Positions 26,678-35,462 of a stretch of DNA of 64,000 nucleotides are shown one piece after another. The notes beneath the pieces were generated by a model, which made no database searches, was not told the origin of the DNA, and saw nothing but the letters and a program-made list of their open reading frames with translations. The position numbers and the translations under genes are program-made. Every line of letters begins with the position of its first letter. The first letter of the stretch is position 1. Origin of the DNA: Propionispira raffinosivorans DSM 20765 (GTDB lineage: Bacteria > Bacillota > Negativicutes > Selenomonadales > Selenomonadaceae); NCBI RefSeq assembly GCF_000381065.1, contig NZ_KB905839.1, positions 248,001-312,000 on the forward strand, read 5' to 3'.

Positions 26678-27559
26678 ATGGAACTTAGGCATTTACAATA
26701 CTTTGTTGCTGTCTGTAAACATCTTCATTTTACCAAAGCTGCCGAAAGCCTTGGTATTGCGCAACCGACACTCAGTCAACAGATTCATGTACTGGAACAG
26801 GAAGTCAACACGCCGCTGTTTGATCGTGTTGGAAAACGGATTTTGCTCACCGAGGCAGGAGAGATTCTGTTTAAATATAGCATGCGAGTTTTTGATACTT
26901 TGGAACAAGCGGCAACCGATATTAGTCAACTGAAGGGTCTAGAACGCGGTCATATAAAAATAGCTTGTCTGGGGACGTATCTAGCAATGGAGACCGTTAT
27001 GGATTTTCATCAACGTTATCCTAAAATTCAAATTGCGGTTGAGCAGCTGTCAACAGAACAAATTCGGCATAAGCTGCTGCAAAATGAATTGGACTTTGGC
27101 GTTGTATTTTTGCCTCTGGCCGATAAAGAGCTCGAGAGTATTCCCCTTTATTCGGAGACTTTGGTTTTTGTGACTTCACAGACCCATGAATTGGCACAGC
27201 TAAAGCGAATTGGCTTTGCCCAGTTGAAAGAAGTGCCGTTGATTCTTATGTCACGAAAATATTTGGTTCGACAAATGTTTGATCAGGCGTGTCAGGAAAA
27301 CGGGTATGATTTTACGCCAACGATTGAACTAAGCGAAATGGACGATTTGCGTGAAATGGTAGAAAAAAATATTGGAGTCAGTGTTTTGCCACGGCTCTAT
27401 GTACGTAGTATGTGCAGGCACAGTATAAAATCAATACCACTATTGGATATCCCGATTAAAAGAACGATTGGCATTGTATATCGAAAAGGTCGTCATATGT
27501 CGGCGGCGGCTCTTTCCCTTATGGAGGAGCTGGAAACATTTTTTTCGAAATTGCATTGA
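26678..27559 (+). CDS. LysR-family regulator (CynR/CbbR type)
   Basis: The 293-residue protein has the LysR helix-turn-helix at the N-terminus (MELRHLQYFVAVCKHLHFTK; AESLGIAQPTLSQQI) and a C-terminal periplasmic-binding-like effector domain from about residue 90. GGGGG stands 8-12 bases before the ATG. The shared 110-base promoter region with the EamA gene suggests that exporter as its target. Confidence 0.93.
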   Translation: MELRHLQYFVAVCKHLHFTKAAESLGIAQPTLSQQIHVLEQEVNTPLFDRVGKRILLTEAGEILFKYSMRVFDTLEQAATDISQLKGLERGHIKIACLGTYLAMETVMDFHQRYPKIQIAVEQLSTEQIRHKLLQNELDFGVVFLPLADKELESIPLYSETLVFVTSQTHELAQLKRIGFAQLKEVPLILMSRKYLVRQMFDQACQENGYDFTPTIELSEMDDLREMVEKNIGVSVLPRLYVRSMCRHSIKSIPLLDIPIKRTIGIVYRKGRHMSAAALSLMEELETFFSKLH

Positions 27560-27562
27560 ATA

Positions 27563-27585
27563 TATATAATGCAACTTATATAGTA
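27563..27585. repeat. Terminal fragment of the dispersed repeat
   Basis: ATAATGCAACTTATATAGTAC matches the right outer end of the copy at 57384-57455; the rest of the element is missing. Confidence 0.4.
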
Positions 27586-27608
27586 CTTGTCAGCTGCCGA
27601 AAATAAGT

Positions 27609-27650
27609 AAAAGCCCAAAACCTGTTTTCGTTGGTTTTGGGCTTTTGTTT
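27609..27650. terminator. Bidirectional terminator between LysR gene and rsmH
   Basis: AAAAGCCCAAAACC pairs with GGTTTTGGGCTTTT around a 10-base loop between convergent genes. Confidence 0.85.
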
Positions 27651-27679
27651 TTAAGTAGAATTCGTCAGGCAAACATACT

Positions 27680-28744
27680 TTACGATTTGATTGCCCAACG
27701 CAATTTAGCAGAATGCGCACGAGGATTGACATGACACTCTTCTGCTGATGGACGAATCGGATCGGGTGCTATTTCGCGGTAAACACCTTCACCAAAAAAA
27801 CGTTTGAAAGATTTTTTAACGCGGCGATCTTCGCCTGAATGAAATGAAAGTATGGCAACCCGACCGCCTTTGGCGAGAGCATTTGGCAGCTTTTCTAAAA
27901 ATAAATCCAAGACTTCAAATTCATTATTAATGTCAATACGTAAGGATTGAAAAGATCGTTGGCAGGATTTTTTAATTTCGGCTTCTGTGATTTGTGGAAT
28001 GTTAATTAAAGCATCTTTAATGATATTTCTAAGCTGGGTTGTTGTTTGTATAGCATTGCCTTTTTTTAGCTGAGAAACAATTGCTTGTGCAATTGCTTTA
28101 TGATGCGGTTCATCTGCGTTTTCAATTAGCATATCTTGTAATTCATCCTGCGTCATTTCTTTTAGACGAATTGCGGCAGAGGTCCCTTTTTGGGGATTTA
28201 GCCTTAAGTCCAACGGGCCTTCCGCTTTAAAGGAAAAACCTCTGTCTGGATTGTCTATTTGCATCGAGGAAACACCTAAATCTGCCAATATAAAATGAAA
28301 ATTGCCTGTTTTTGTCGTGATTTGATCTATTTGAGAAAAATTCCTTTGCTGGATTTCTAAAATTTCGGAACCATAACCAAGCTGCTCTAAACGTTCTTTG
28401 GTGCGCGGTAATTCAATAGGATCTACGTCAATTGCATATAGGCGTCCTTTTTCATGTAAACATTGAAGCATTGCCAAGCTATGACCGCCATAGCCGAGTG
28501 TTGCATCTAAGCCGGTCTGACCGGCTTTTATTTGCAGAAAATCCAATATTTCTTTCACACAAATGGGAATGTGCATCCCAGCAGGTGTATTACCTTTTTC
28601 GATAATTTTTGCCACAGCATCCTTATATTGATCAGGGTGCAGTTCTTTGTATTTTTCTTTAAATTTTTGGGGGTGAGTGCCTTTATAGCGAATACGTCGT
28701 TGATGTTTGGGCGCTTGCTCATCCAATGTATGATCTAGACCCAT
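27680..28744 (-). CDS. rsmH: RsmH-family 16S rRNA (C1402-N4) methyltransferase with N-terminal extension
   Basis: The 354-residue protein contains the RsmH core from about residue 55: LDATLGYGGHSLAML (SAM site), LADLGVSSMQIDNPDRGFSF, GPLDLRLN and SFHSGEDRRVKKSFK. The usual SFHSLEDR motif has a Leu to Gly change. About 55 basic residues precede the core (RIRYKGTHPQKFKEKYKELH), longer than in normal RsmH. It stands alone, away from the dcw cluster (mraZ, ftsL, pbp) where rsmH normally lies, so it may be a second paralogue with a different target. Confidence 0.88.
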   Translation of the reverse strand: MGLDHTLDEQAPKHQRRIRYKGTHPQKFKEKYKELHPDQYKDAVAKIIEKGNTPAGMHIPICVKEILDFLQIKAGQTGLDATLGYGGHSLAMLQCLHEKGRLYAIDVDPIELPRTKERLEQLGYGSEILEIQQRNFSQIDQITTKTGNFHFILADLGVSSMQIDNPDRGFSFKAEGPLDLRLNPQKGTSAAIRLKEMTQDELQDMLIENADEPHHKAIAQAIVSQLKKGNAIQTTTQLRNIIKDALINIPQITEAEIKKSCQRSFQSLRIDINNEFEVLDLFLEKLPNALAKGGRVAILSFHSGEDRRVKKSFKRFFGEGVYREIAPDPIRPSAEECHVNPRAHSAKLRWAIKS

Positions 28745-28947
28745 GATTTTCCCTCATTTTTAGTATTATTTTTGTATTTTTCTTATAAATTATATGATAG
28801 CAGGTGCAATCTATTAAAGCAACGCCACGAACGTGAGTTCTATATATTTGTCAAAATGCTTTATATAGTTTATTATGGGTCTTATGCACTTTATGACATT
28901 TTGCGGGATGAAATGTTTAGGTGGTTAAGTAAGGATCGGGGTACTTT

Positions 28948-29868
28948 ATGAAAAAATTTACAACATATAAAATCGAAAAAGAACAGGATGGTTTTGTACT
29001 GGAAACGTACTTGAAACAGACGTTACAGTATTCCGGCAGAAAAATTCAAAAACTAACCAGAAAAAAAGGTATTTTATTAAATGGAAAAGCTGTTTTTTTG
29101 CAAAAAAAAGTGAAATTTGGCGATACACTGCGAATTTTGAATTTCGAAGATGCTGCTTATGGAGTTGAGCCCGAAGCAGGGGATATTGAGATACTTTATG
29201 AAGATGAATACATGCTGGTACTGAATAAACCAGCCGGGCAGCTCGTGCATCCTACGGGTCAAACAACGAGTGGAACTTTGGCTAATTATCTAGCCTATGA
29301 ACTGCAAAAACGTAATATTGTGACGACAATTCGTCCTGTGCACAGATTGGATAGAGAAACTTCCGGGTGTATTATTTTTGTCAAAGATTCGCGAAGCCAA
29401 TTTATACTGGAACAGCAATTAAAGGAAAAAACATTAAAACGAACCTATTGGGCCTTGGTCAGCGGCATCGTTGGTCCTGCTTCAGGAACGATTGATGCAC
29501 CCATTGGAGCTCATCCAAGTAAACCAAATCGACGTGCGATCAATCAACTAGGGGCGCCGGCGATTACGCATTATCGAACCGTCGCGCATTATACGGATAC
29601 TTCTTTGGTGGAACTCAACTTAGATACGGGTAGAACGCATCAGATTCGGCTGCATTTGGCCCATCTGGGGTATCCAATTCTTGGCGACGGCATGTATGGA
29701 GTTCGTTTTCCTGGGATGTTAAGGCAGGCTTTACATGCAACTTGTATTACGTTTCGGCGATTGAAGGATGATACTGAAATCAAGGTGCAGGCTCCACTTC
29801 CGCAGGATTTTATAAAGGCTATGGAGGTTTGCAAAAAAAAGGAAAAGACGATACTACCCAATCAGTAA
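28948..29868 (+). CDS. RluA-family pseudouridine synthase
   Basis: The 306-residue protein has an S4-like RNA-binding start (SGRKIQKLTRKKGILLNGKA) and the catalytic motif RPVHRLDRETSG, whose aspartate is the nucleophile. GRTHQIRLHLAHLGYPILGD is the second signature. It isomerises uridines in rRNA or tRNA; which position is not predictable here. The stop codon lies inside the terminator loop. Confidence 0.93.
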   Translation: MKKFTTYKIEKEQDGFVLETYLKQTLQYSGRKIQKLTRKKGILLNGKAVFLQKKVKFGDTLRILNFEDAAYGVEPEAGDIEILYEDEYMLVLNKPAGQLVHPTGQTTSGTLANYLAYELQKRNIVTTIRPVHRLDRETSGCIIFVKDSRSQFILEQQLKEKTLKRTYWALVSGIVGPASGTIDAPIGAHPSKPNRRAINQLGAPAITHYRTVAHYTDTSLVELNLDTGRTHQIRLHLAHLGYPILGDGMYGVRFPGMLRQALHATCITFRRLKDDTEIKVQAPLPQDFIKAMEVCKKKEKTILPNQ

Positions 29869-29887
29869 GCATCGTCTTTTCTTTTTT
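29843..29887. terminator. Terminator overlapping the RluA-family stop codon
   Basis: AAAAGACGAT pairs with ATCGTCTTTT; a T-rich tract follows on the plus strand. The convergent cytX gene ends at its edge. Confidence 0.8.
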
Positions 29888-31109
29888 ATTTGTTATTTAG
29901 GCAGTACGACCATTCTTTTGTATAAACCAAAATACTTCGATAGAGAAGACTCGTAATAACGAAGACAGGTATGGTGGCACCTAGGATAAATTGTATGTCC
30001 ATAAATTGATAATACAAGTAGATGCCCAGCAGCCAAACTGCAAAAGCACGCCAATTCACAAGCAGTTCGGGGCGCAGACGACGATTTTTGATTATAAAAT
30101 ATTCGGTGAGCAAGATCGCAAATAATGGTGCAAAAACAGAACCAAGGGCGATCAGAAAGTTTTCGTATTGTTCAATATCGACGAATAAGGCAGTGAGTGT
30201 GCCGATTATGGTCATAATTAAAGCAACGTGTTTTTCATTGAGCTTGGGAAAAATATTAGCAAAACTCACTCCGGCTGAATAGGCATCGAGAAACGTCGTT
30301 GTCAGGGTTGCCAGCACAACGATGCCTAAAGCGGCTAGTCCTAAATTTGCGGCTAACATCATCGCGGATGGTTCTGGGTTTCCGGCAGCAATGGCAGCCC
30401 CAAGTCCAATGATATACATCCAGCAGCTGCCGACAAAATACCCAATTCCGCTGCCTAAGGCAGCACTTTTTTTGTCCTTGGCAAAGCGGGTGTAATCCGC
30501 AATTAATGGCAGCCAGGAAAGCGGCATGATGACGCTGAGCTCCAATGCTTCACCGAATGACATTCCACCCCGTGCTGGTGCACTGAGGAGGCTTGTGTCT
30601 TTGAATACAACCTGGCTTAATACAAGAGTGATGCCAAATAAAAGGAAAACGGCAGCCATATTGGCTTTTTTTAAGCCGCCATCGCGTCCGAGGGCAATCC
30701 ATAAAAGAACTAATCCGCCTAGTATAAGGCTCCAAAGCGATTGCTGATCGAATCCCCAGAGCACTTTACTGATTTCATTTGCGGATCGGGAAGCGGCAAG
30801 AATCATGACAGCTGTCCAGCCGACGAGCTGTAATACATTTAATATGGAAAAGATATAAGAGCCATATTGGCCAAACGAGATACGTGTGGATACGATAGCG
30901 GGAATCCGCTCATCGGTACCAATTATGCCACCTGCTATTAAGATAATCGTACCTACGATATGGCCAAGTACGATGGCAGTTACGCCGGTTTGAAAACCAA
31001 GTGGAGCTAACAAGCCGCCAGTCAATATTTCAGCAATTGAAACCGCGGCACCAAACCATAAAAACAAATAATGATTAAATCCCAGGGTTGTGTTTTTGTT
31101 ATGTATCAT
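29886..31109 (-). CDS. cytX: CytX-type NCS1 permease (putative hydroxymethylpyrimidine uptake)
   Basis: The 407-residue protein has about twelve membrane segments and NCS1 features (LFLWFGAAVSIAEILTGGLL; STRISFGQYGSYIFS; LSWLPLIADYTRFAKD). The TPP riboswitch directly upstream on the same strand identifies it as the thiamine-linked CytX group, thought to import hydroxymethylpyrimidine, a thiamine precursor. The ATG at 31109 follows AAGGAGTC with 8-base spacing; an upstream in-frame ATG at 31184 lies across the riboswitch terminator and is not used. Confidence 0.92.
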   Translation of the reverse strand: MIHNKNTTLGFNHYLFLWFGAAVSIAEILTGGLLAPLGFQTGVTAIVLGHIVGTIILIAGGIIGTDERIPAIVSTRISFGQYGSYIFSILNVLQLVGWTAVMILAASRSANEISKVLWGFDQQSLWSLILGGLVLLWIALGRDGGLKKANMAAVFLLFGITLVLSQVVFKDTSLLSAPARGGMSFGEALELSVIMPLSWLPLIADYTRFAKDKKSAALGSGIGYFVGSCWMYIIGLGAAIAAGNPEPSAMMLAANLGLAALGIVVLATLTTTFLDAYSAGVSFANIFPKLNEKHVALIMTIIGTLTALFVDIEQYENFLIALGSVFAPLFAILLTEYFIIKNRRLRPELLVNWRAFAVWLLGIYLYYQFMDIQFILGATIPVFVITSLLYRSILVYTKEWSYCLNNK

Positions 31110-31141
31110 TTTTAATCGACTCCTTGTAATGAAATTTATAC

Positions 31142-31174
31142 AAATAAAAGCGCACCCCGAAGGATGCGCTTTTG
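31142..31174 (-). terminator. Intrinsic terminator of the TPP riboswitch
   Basis: On the minus strand AAAAGCGCATCC, a TTC loop and GGGGTGCGCTTTT form the terminator hairpin followed by a T-rich tract. It lies between aptamer and start codon, so TPP binding should end transcription early. Confidence 0.85.
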
Positions 31175-31189
31175 CAAGACACAAAAACC

Positions 31190-31288
31190 ATGCAACATCC
31201 CTACGCTGGCATTATCCAGATCAGGTTAAAGGGTCATAGATTTCATTAGATCTATATCTCAGCCAGCTTTTCCAGCTCCCCTAGTGAC
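31190..31288 (-). ncRNA. TPP (thiamine pyrophosphate) riboswitch
   Basis: The minus strand reads ACTAGGGGAGC, GCTGGCTGAGAT, a variable hairpin, ACCCTTTAACCTGATCTGG and ATAATGCCAGCGTAGGGA, the complete thi-box pattern including the CTGAGA bulge and the ACCTGATCTGG core. It controls cytX. The remaining 260 bases up to 31550 show no further gene. Confidence 0.96.
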
Positions 31289-31550
31289 TTTTTTATTTAA
31301 CTCATCGTATCATATTTATTTGTGGTTTACAACTAAGTCATTTTTAACAAGGATACTGGTCGAATTTTTAATTTGTTATAGGTAACGTGTTTTTGTACGA
31401 TCTTTTAAGAAAGGTACAGGGAAGAACGGACGCCGTGTCGAATGGTTTTTTAACTTGGTATTGTTTGTTGCTGGTTTAATTATGGCAATGTTCAGGTGAA
31501 TTTGCGGGGCTGGCAATTTATATAAATTATGGCGGAAAGGAGTCAGACCA

Positions 31551-32909
31551 ATGAATACACTTTTATGGAAAGCGTTATTTATAAAATCACCTGTTCCTTA
31601 TTTGGTGCAGGAGCTTTTTCGTGATGCAAAAGGTCAGGTACAGGACGTAAAAATTTTAGGAATCAATCAAGCTTTTTCTAAAGCTTCTGGATTACAAGCT
31701 GCATCTGTCAAGAATAAGCTGCTGACGCAAATATATAGGGTGCATACAGAACCAATACAGCAGTGGATAGAGCTTTGCAGTGAGGCTGTTTTGTGTAATA
31801 AAATTTTGCACTCTGAGATGTCGTTTGGTTTTTCTCCAACATTACAGAAGGTCTTGCTTGTCCCGTTGATTAAAGATGCTTGTGCGATGATTCTTCTCAA
31901 GCAGGAACAGACTATGTTTTCAACAATTAGTAGTGCGACAGATTTAACACAAATCAATGAAGACTTAGCAAAAGCAAACGATAAGCTTAAACTGCTGGCA
32001 ATTACGGATGAATTGACGGGTTTATACAATCGTTGCTTTTTTGAGCAAAAAATAGACAACGAGATGAACTATGCAGATCTTCATAAAGAAAAATTTTCGA
32101 TGATTAGTTTTGACATTGATCATTTTAAAGATATAAATGATACCTGGGGACATCCAGTTGGCGATGATGTTTTGAAACAGGCTGCTAAAATTGCGCGGGC
32201 AGCGATTCCTAATACGGCAATGTTGATTCGGTTTGGCGGCGATGAATTTATCGTCTTAATGCCGCATGCATCAATGCAAGAGGCGGCTGAAACGGCTGAA
32301 CAAATTCGTGCTGCGATAGAAGGTGAGATGTTTCATGGCGTTGGAAGTATTACGGCAAGTTTTGGTGTTGCGGAACGAAAGGCAAAGGAGTCTTTCAAGT
32401 TCTGGTATAAAAGGGTAGATGAAGCTTTGTATCGTGCGAAAGAGCTAGGTCGGAATCAGGTGGCTCATTCTAGTGAAAATTCAAAGCCAATTGCATCTGT
32501 GCATATTGAATGGATAGAAGATTGGGAATGTGGTAATCTGGAAATTGATCGGCAGCATAAAAAATTATTGGAAATATCGCAAGGACTTATGACGATGACG
32601 CTGCTTACAAAACTCCAGTCGTCAAATATTTTGCAGCAATTGGATCGGTTAGTTGAACATATTGTCTACCACTTTGCTTGTGAAGAGCATCTTTTAGAAA
32701 AAATGTCATATCGAAAGGCACATGAGCATGCCTTGGTGCATAAGAAGCTGGTAAAAAAAGTTTTGGAAGTCAAGGAACATTATAGTCGGGGCGATATTAA
32801 AGCATCTGTGTTTTTTTCTTTTTTGGTCGATGATGTGGTTCTTGGTCATTTACTACGAGAGGATATTAAATTTTTCCCTTACATTCAAATGAAAAGCAAA
32901 AAAACTTAA
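31551..32909 (+). CDS. GGDEF diguanylate cyclase with C-terminal hemerythrin domain
   Basis: The 452-residue soluble protein has three parts. Residues 1-135 look like a PAS-type sensor (FRDAKGQVQDVKILGINQAF). Residues 140-305 form a GGDEF domain (ITDELTGLYNRCFFEQ; IRFGGDEFIVLMPHA) that should make c-di-GMP; the RxxD inhibitory site before GGDEF is absent. Residues 320-450 form a bacteriohemerythrin: IDRQHKKLLEI, HFACEEHLLEK, HEHALVHKKL and LGHLLREDI supply di-iron ligands. The likely role is linking oxygen or redox state to c-di-GMP output. GGAGT stands upstream. Confidence 0.92.
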   Translation: MNTLLWKALFIKSPVPYLVQELFRDAKGQVQDVKILGINQAFSKASGLQAASVKNKLLTQIYRVHTEPIQQWIELCSEAVLCNKILHSEMSFGFSPTLQKVLLVPLIKDACAMILLKQEQTMFSTISSATDLTQINEDLAKANDKLKLLAITDELTGLYNRCFFEQKIDNEMNYADLHKEKFSMISFDIDHFKDINDTWGHPVGDDVLKQAAKIARAAIPNTAMLIRFGGDEFIVLMPHASMQEAAETAEQIRAAIEGEMFHGVGSITASFGVAERKAKESFKFWYKRVDEALYRAKELGRNQVAHSSENSKPIASVHIEWIEDWECGNLEIDRQHKKLLEISQGLMTMTLLTKLQSSNILQQLDRLVEHIVYHFACEEHLLEKMSYRKAHEHALVHKKLVKKVLEVKEHYSRGDIKASVFFSFLVDDVVLGHLLREDIKFFPYIQMKSKKT

Positions 32910-32950
32910 AAATTTGAAGTATATTCTGAATAATTTGCATTCCGATTTTA

Positions 32951-32978
32951 TTGAAAAAATAGCAGAAGAGCGTATAAT
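32951..32978 (+). promoter_or_regulatory. Promoter upstream of the amber-interrupted small ORF
   Basis: TTGAAA (32951-32956) and TATAAT (32973-32978) are 16 bases apart, about 40 bases before the TTG start at 33019. Confidence 0.55.
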
Positions 32979-33018
32979 AAAAATAGATGTTTTATAGATA
33001 ATTAAAGGAGTGCTTTTT

Positions 33019-33192
33019 TTGAAGAGTGATGGTGTCAAAATTATTCTCGTGTGTCTATCTATATTATTTCTAAATATTATGTAGAGTCAAAATTGGTATA
33101 GTGGATGTTTTACAGTCTTCAGTTTGCTGCTGGCGGAGTTTTATCTTCCCCCAATTGACTCGGATTTTTATAATACAAGGTTTGTGGGGTAA
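33019..33192 (+). pseudogene. Small membrane-protein ORF interrupted by an in-frame TAG
   Basis: A TTG at 33019 has a strong AAAGGAG ribosome site 8 bases upstream and a promoter before it. It encodes 21 residues (KSDGVKIILVCLSILFLNIM after the start), then a TAG at 33082, then 35 more residues in the same frame (NWYSGCFTVFSLLLAEFYLP is part) to a TAA at 33190. Both parts hold a hydrophobic segment, so the whole would be a 57-residue two-helix membrane protein with one amber codon. It may be a recent nonsense mutation, a genuine 21-residue peptide or amber read-through. No homologue was recognised. Confidence 0.4.
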
Positions 33193-33219
33193 TGTCCATA
33201 AAGACCTTGTATTTTTTTT
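33172..33219 (+). terminator. Intrinsic terminator at the end of the small ORF
   Basis: AATACAAGGT pairs with ACCTTGTATT and is followed by TTTTTT; it overlaps the last codons of the small ORF, supporting that transcription unit as real. Confidence 0.75.
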
Positions 33220-33351
33220 ATAGATAATATGAAAATAAATAGAAGGAATACTCCGACGAATCTTGAAATAATAATATCATTATGCTTTGTTTTTTTAGAT
33301 TACATGCTGAGAAAGAAGATCCCAGTATATAACGAGAGAGGACGCGGTTTT

Positions 33352-34434
33352 ATGGCGGAAAATGCAATAAATGAAGCAGTTATCAAGATCAAAGTAATCG
33401 GTGTCGGCGGCGGTGGTAATAGTGTTTTACAAAGAATCGCCCAAGAACAGTTATTAAATATAGAATTGATTGGTATAAATACGGATGCGAAACAATTAGA
33501 AAAATTAAAAGCATTTAATATAAAGACGCTGCAGATTGGTGCTTCCTTAACGAAAGGTCTCGGCACTGGGGCGAAACATGAATTGGGCGAGCTTGCTGCA
33601 CAAAAGAATGAAGAGCAGATCAAAGAACTATTCAATGGGGCAGATCTGGTTTTCATTACGGCTGCTATGGGCGGTGGAACGGGTACGGGTGCCGCGCCCG
33701 TTATTGCGGCGATTGCTAAAAAAATGGGTGCATTGACAATTGGTGTTGTGACTATGCCATTTTCGTTTGAAGGATCACGCAAGAAAAAAATTGCCCAGAT
33801 CGGTATAGAAAAATTGCAGGAGCATATTGATGCTTTGATTTCTGTGAAAAATGATAATTTATTAAGGCTGACCGGCAGTCAAAAATTATCATTGATAGAT
33901 GCATTTGCCGCAGCCGACGGTATACTCAAACAGGCCATTCGCTGCATTGTAGAATTAATTATGACAATCGGCGTCATCAATGTGGATTTTGCTGACGTGA
34001 AGTCAATTTTTCAGCAAAGTACGAGTCCTGAGGCACTGATTGGTATTGGGGAGGGGGATTCCAGTCCAATTATAGCTGTGCAGCAGGCTATTTCGAGTCC
34101 CTTGATTGAAAAGTCCTTAGAGGGGGCGCGCGGCATTATTTTGAATGTCAGTGGCGGTGATAATTTGAGCTTGTATGAAGTGAATGAGGCCACGCAATAT
34201 ATTTATGCACATACGCACCCGGATGTGAATATTATTTTTGGGACAGTCATTGATGATACTTTAGGTGATACGGTTCGAGCCACAATTATAGCAACAGATT
34301 TTGTGAGTGGTGGTAAAGTATTGGGCAATCAGGAGGAGCTGTTTGTGCATAAAGCTGAAACCATGGATGTGCCTAAATTTGCTTCAGTGGATTTAGCAGA
34401 GAGAATCCCGATTTTTCATCGCTCTAAAACCTAG
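33352..34434 (+). CDS. ftsZ: Divergent solitary FtsZ paralogue
   Basis: The 360-residue tubulin-fold GTPase has VIGVGGGGNSVLQRI, INTDAKQLEKL and the tubulin signature GGGTGTGAAP near residue 105. The T7 synergy loop is present (NVDFADVKSIF). Several conserved positions differ from housekeeping FtsZ: the usual IPNDRLL reads VKNDNLL. The C-terminal linker is very short and ends in RIPIFHRSKT, a weak match to the FtsA/ZipA-binding peptide. No ftsA, mur or dcw gene is adjacent, so this is probably an extra FtsZ rather than the main division protein. The ATG at 33352 follows GAGAGGA; an upstream ATG at 33229 adds 41 residues not found in FtsZ. Confidence 0.87.
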   Translation: MAENAINEAVIKIKVIGVGGGGNSVLQRIAQEQLLNIELIGINTDAKQLEKLKAFNIKTLQIGASLTKGLGTGAKHELGELAAQKNEEQIKELFNGADLVFITAAMGGGTGTGAAPVIAAIAKKMGALTIGVVTMPFSFEGSRKKKIAQIGIEKLQEHIDALISVKNDNLLRLTGSQKLSLIDAFAAADGILKQAIRCIVELIMTIGVINVDFADVKSIFQQSTSPEALIGIGEGDSSPIIAVQQAISSPLIEKSLEGARGIILNVSGGDNLSLYEVNEATQYIYAHTHPDVNIIFGTVIDDTLGDTVRATIIATDFVSGGKVLGNQEELFVHKAETMDVPKFASVDLAERIPIFHRSKT

Positions 34435-34460
34435 GATCGCGTAAGCTTTCTGCCGCAGCA

Positions 34461-34505
34461 AGCATATTCATTTAGTTTATTTTTATGAATGGATATGCTT
34501 TTTAC
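34461..34505 (+). terminator. Intrinsic terminator after ftsZ paralogue
   Basis: AGCATATTCATT pairs with AATGGATATGCT and is followed by TTTTT. Confidence 0.75.
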
Positions 34506-34647
34506 CTATGGTTGCAGATAATGGCTATTCATATTAAAATATATAGAACGAATAAAAAACATCGCTATCGAGAATTGCTAATGTATCAAGGTTTTGATTC
34601 GTTATATAGACACATGATTAAGTTGAAAAATAGAGGAGATTCATTTT

Positions 34648-35397
34648 ATGTTACATAGATTTTCACGCACAGAACTTTTGCTAGGGGTAAGTGGTTTAGA
34701 AAAATTAACCCATAGTAAAGTTGCAGTATTTGGTATAGGCGGTGTTGGTTCTTTTGTTGTTGAGGGGCTTGCCCGCAGCGGGGTTGGTAATTTGGTGCTG
34801 ATCGATGATGATGCGATTTGTCTAACAAATATCAATCGGCAGATTCATGCGACAAGTAAGACGGTTGGTCGGCCTAAAGTTGAAGTCATGAAGGAACGAA
34901 TACTGGATATTAATCCGGATGTTGAGGTTACTACGATTCAAAAATTTTATTTGCCGGAAAATGCCAAAGAGTTTATTATGGATGATTATGACTATATTGT
35001 GGATGCGATTGATACCGTAACGGGGAAAATTGATTTAGTGGTAAAAGCACAAGAAAAAAATATTCCAATTATCAGCAGCATGGGGGCGGGAAATAAATTG
35101 GATCCTGCGGCTTTTCAGGTTGCTGATATTTACAAGACGAGTGTCTGCCCGCTGGCTAAAGTGATGCGTAAAGAATTAAAAGCGCGCCACATAAAATCAT
35201 TGAAAGTGGTATATTCAAAAGAACAGCCCATTAAATCGACTGCACTAGGCGGTTGTGGCACAGAATGTATCTGCCCGCCGGGCAGTGCGCGTAATTGTGA
35301 TGCGCGCCGATCTGTTCCTGGCAGTGTTTCTTTTGTACCATCGGTTGTAGGACTTATTATCGCTGGTGAAGTAATCAAAGATTTGATTGCAGAATAA
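34648..35397 (+). CDS. tcdA: tRNA threonylcarbamoyladenosine dehydratase (TcdA/CsdL, ThiF family)
   Basis: The 249-residue E1-like protein has the ATP-binding loop VFGIGGVGSFVVEGLARSGV and LIDDDAICLTNINRQ, the adenylation motif of the ThiF family. MLHRFSRTELLLGVSGLEKL and VYSKEQP match TcdA, which cyclises the t6A side chain at position 37 of ANN-decoding tRNAs. AGAGGAG stands before the ATG. A GpsA-like gene follows 65 bases later. Confidence 0.9.
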   Translation: MLHRFSRTELLLGVSGLEKLTHSKVAVFGIGGVGSFVVEGLARSGVGNLVLIDDDAICLTNINRQIHATSKTVGRPKVEVMKERILDINPDVEVTTIQKFYLPENAKEFIMDDYDYIVDAIDTVTGKIDLVVKAQEKNIPIISSMGAGNKLDPAAFQVADIYKTSVCPLAKVMRKELKARHIKSLKVVYSKEQPIKSTALGGCGTECICPPGSARNCDARRSVPGSVSFVPSVVGLIIAGEVIKDLIAE

Positions 35398-35462
35398 AAT
35401 GTGAAAGTTGGTATGGTGGGAAAATATTGTTCACACCATCCTTTTTGAACGGGGTTGAGTAT

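Noticed and set aside
28800..28880. Possible repeat relic before the RluA-family gene
   Set aside because: CAACGCCACG and TTCTATATA resemble loop and end pieces, but their order and spacing do not fit a copy.
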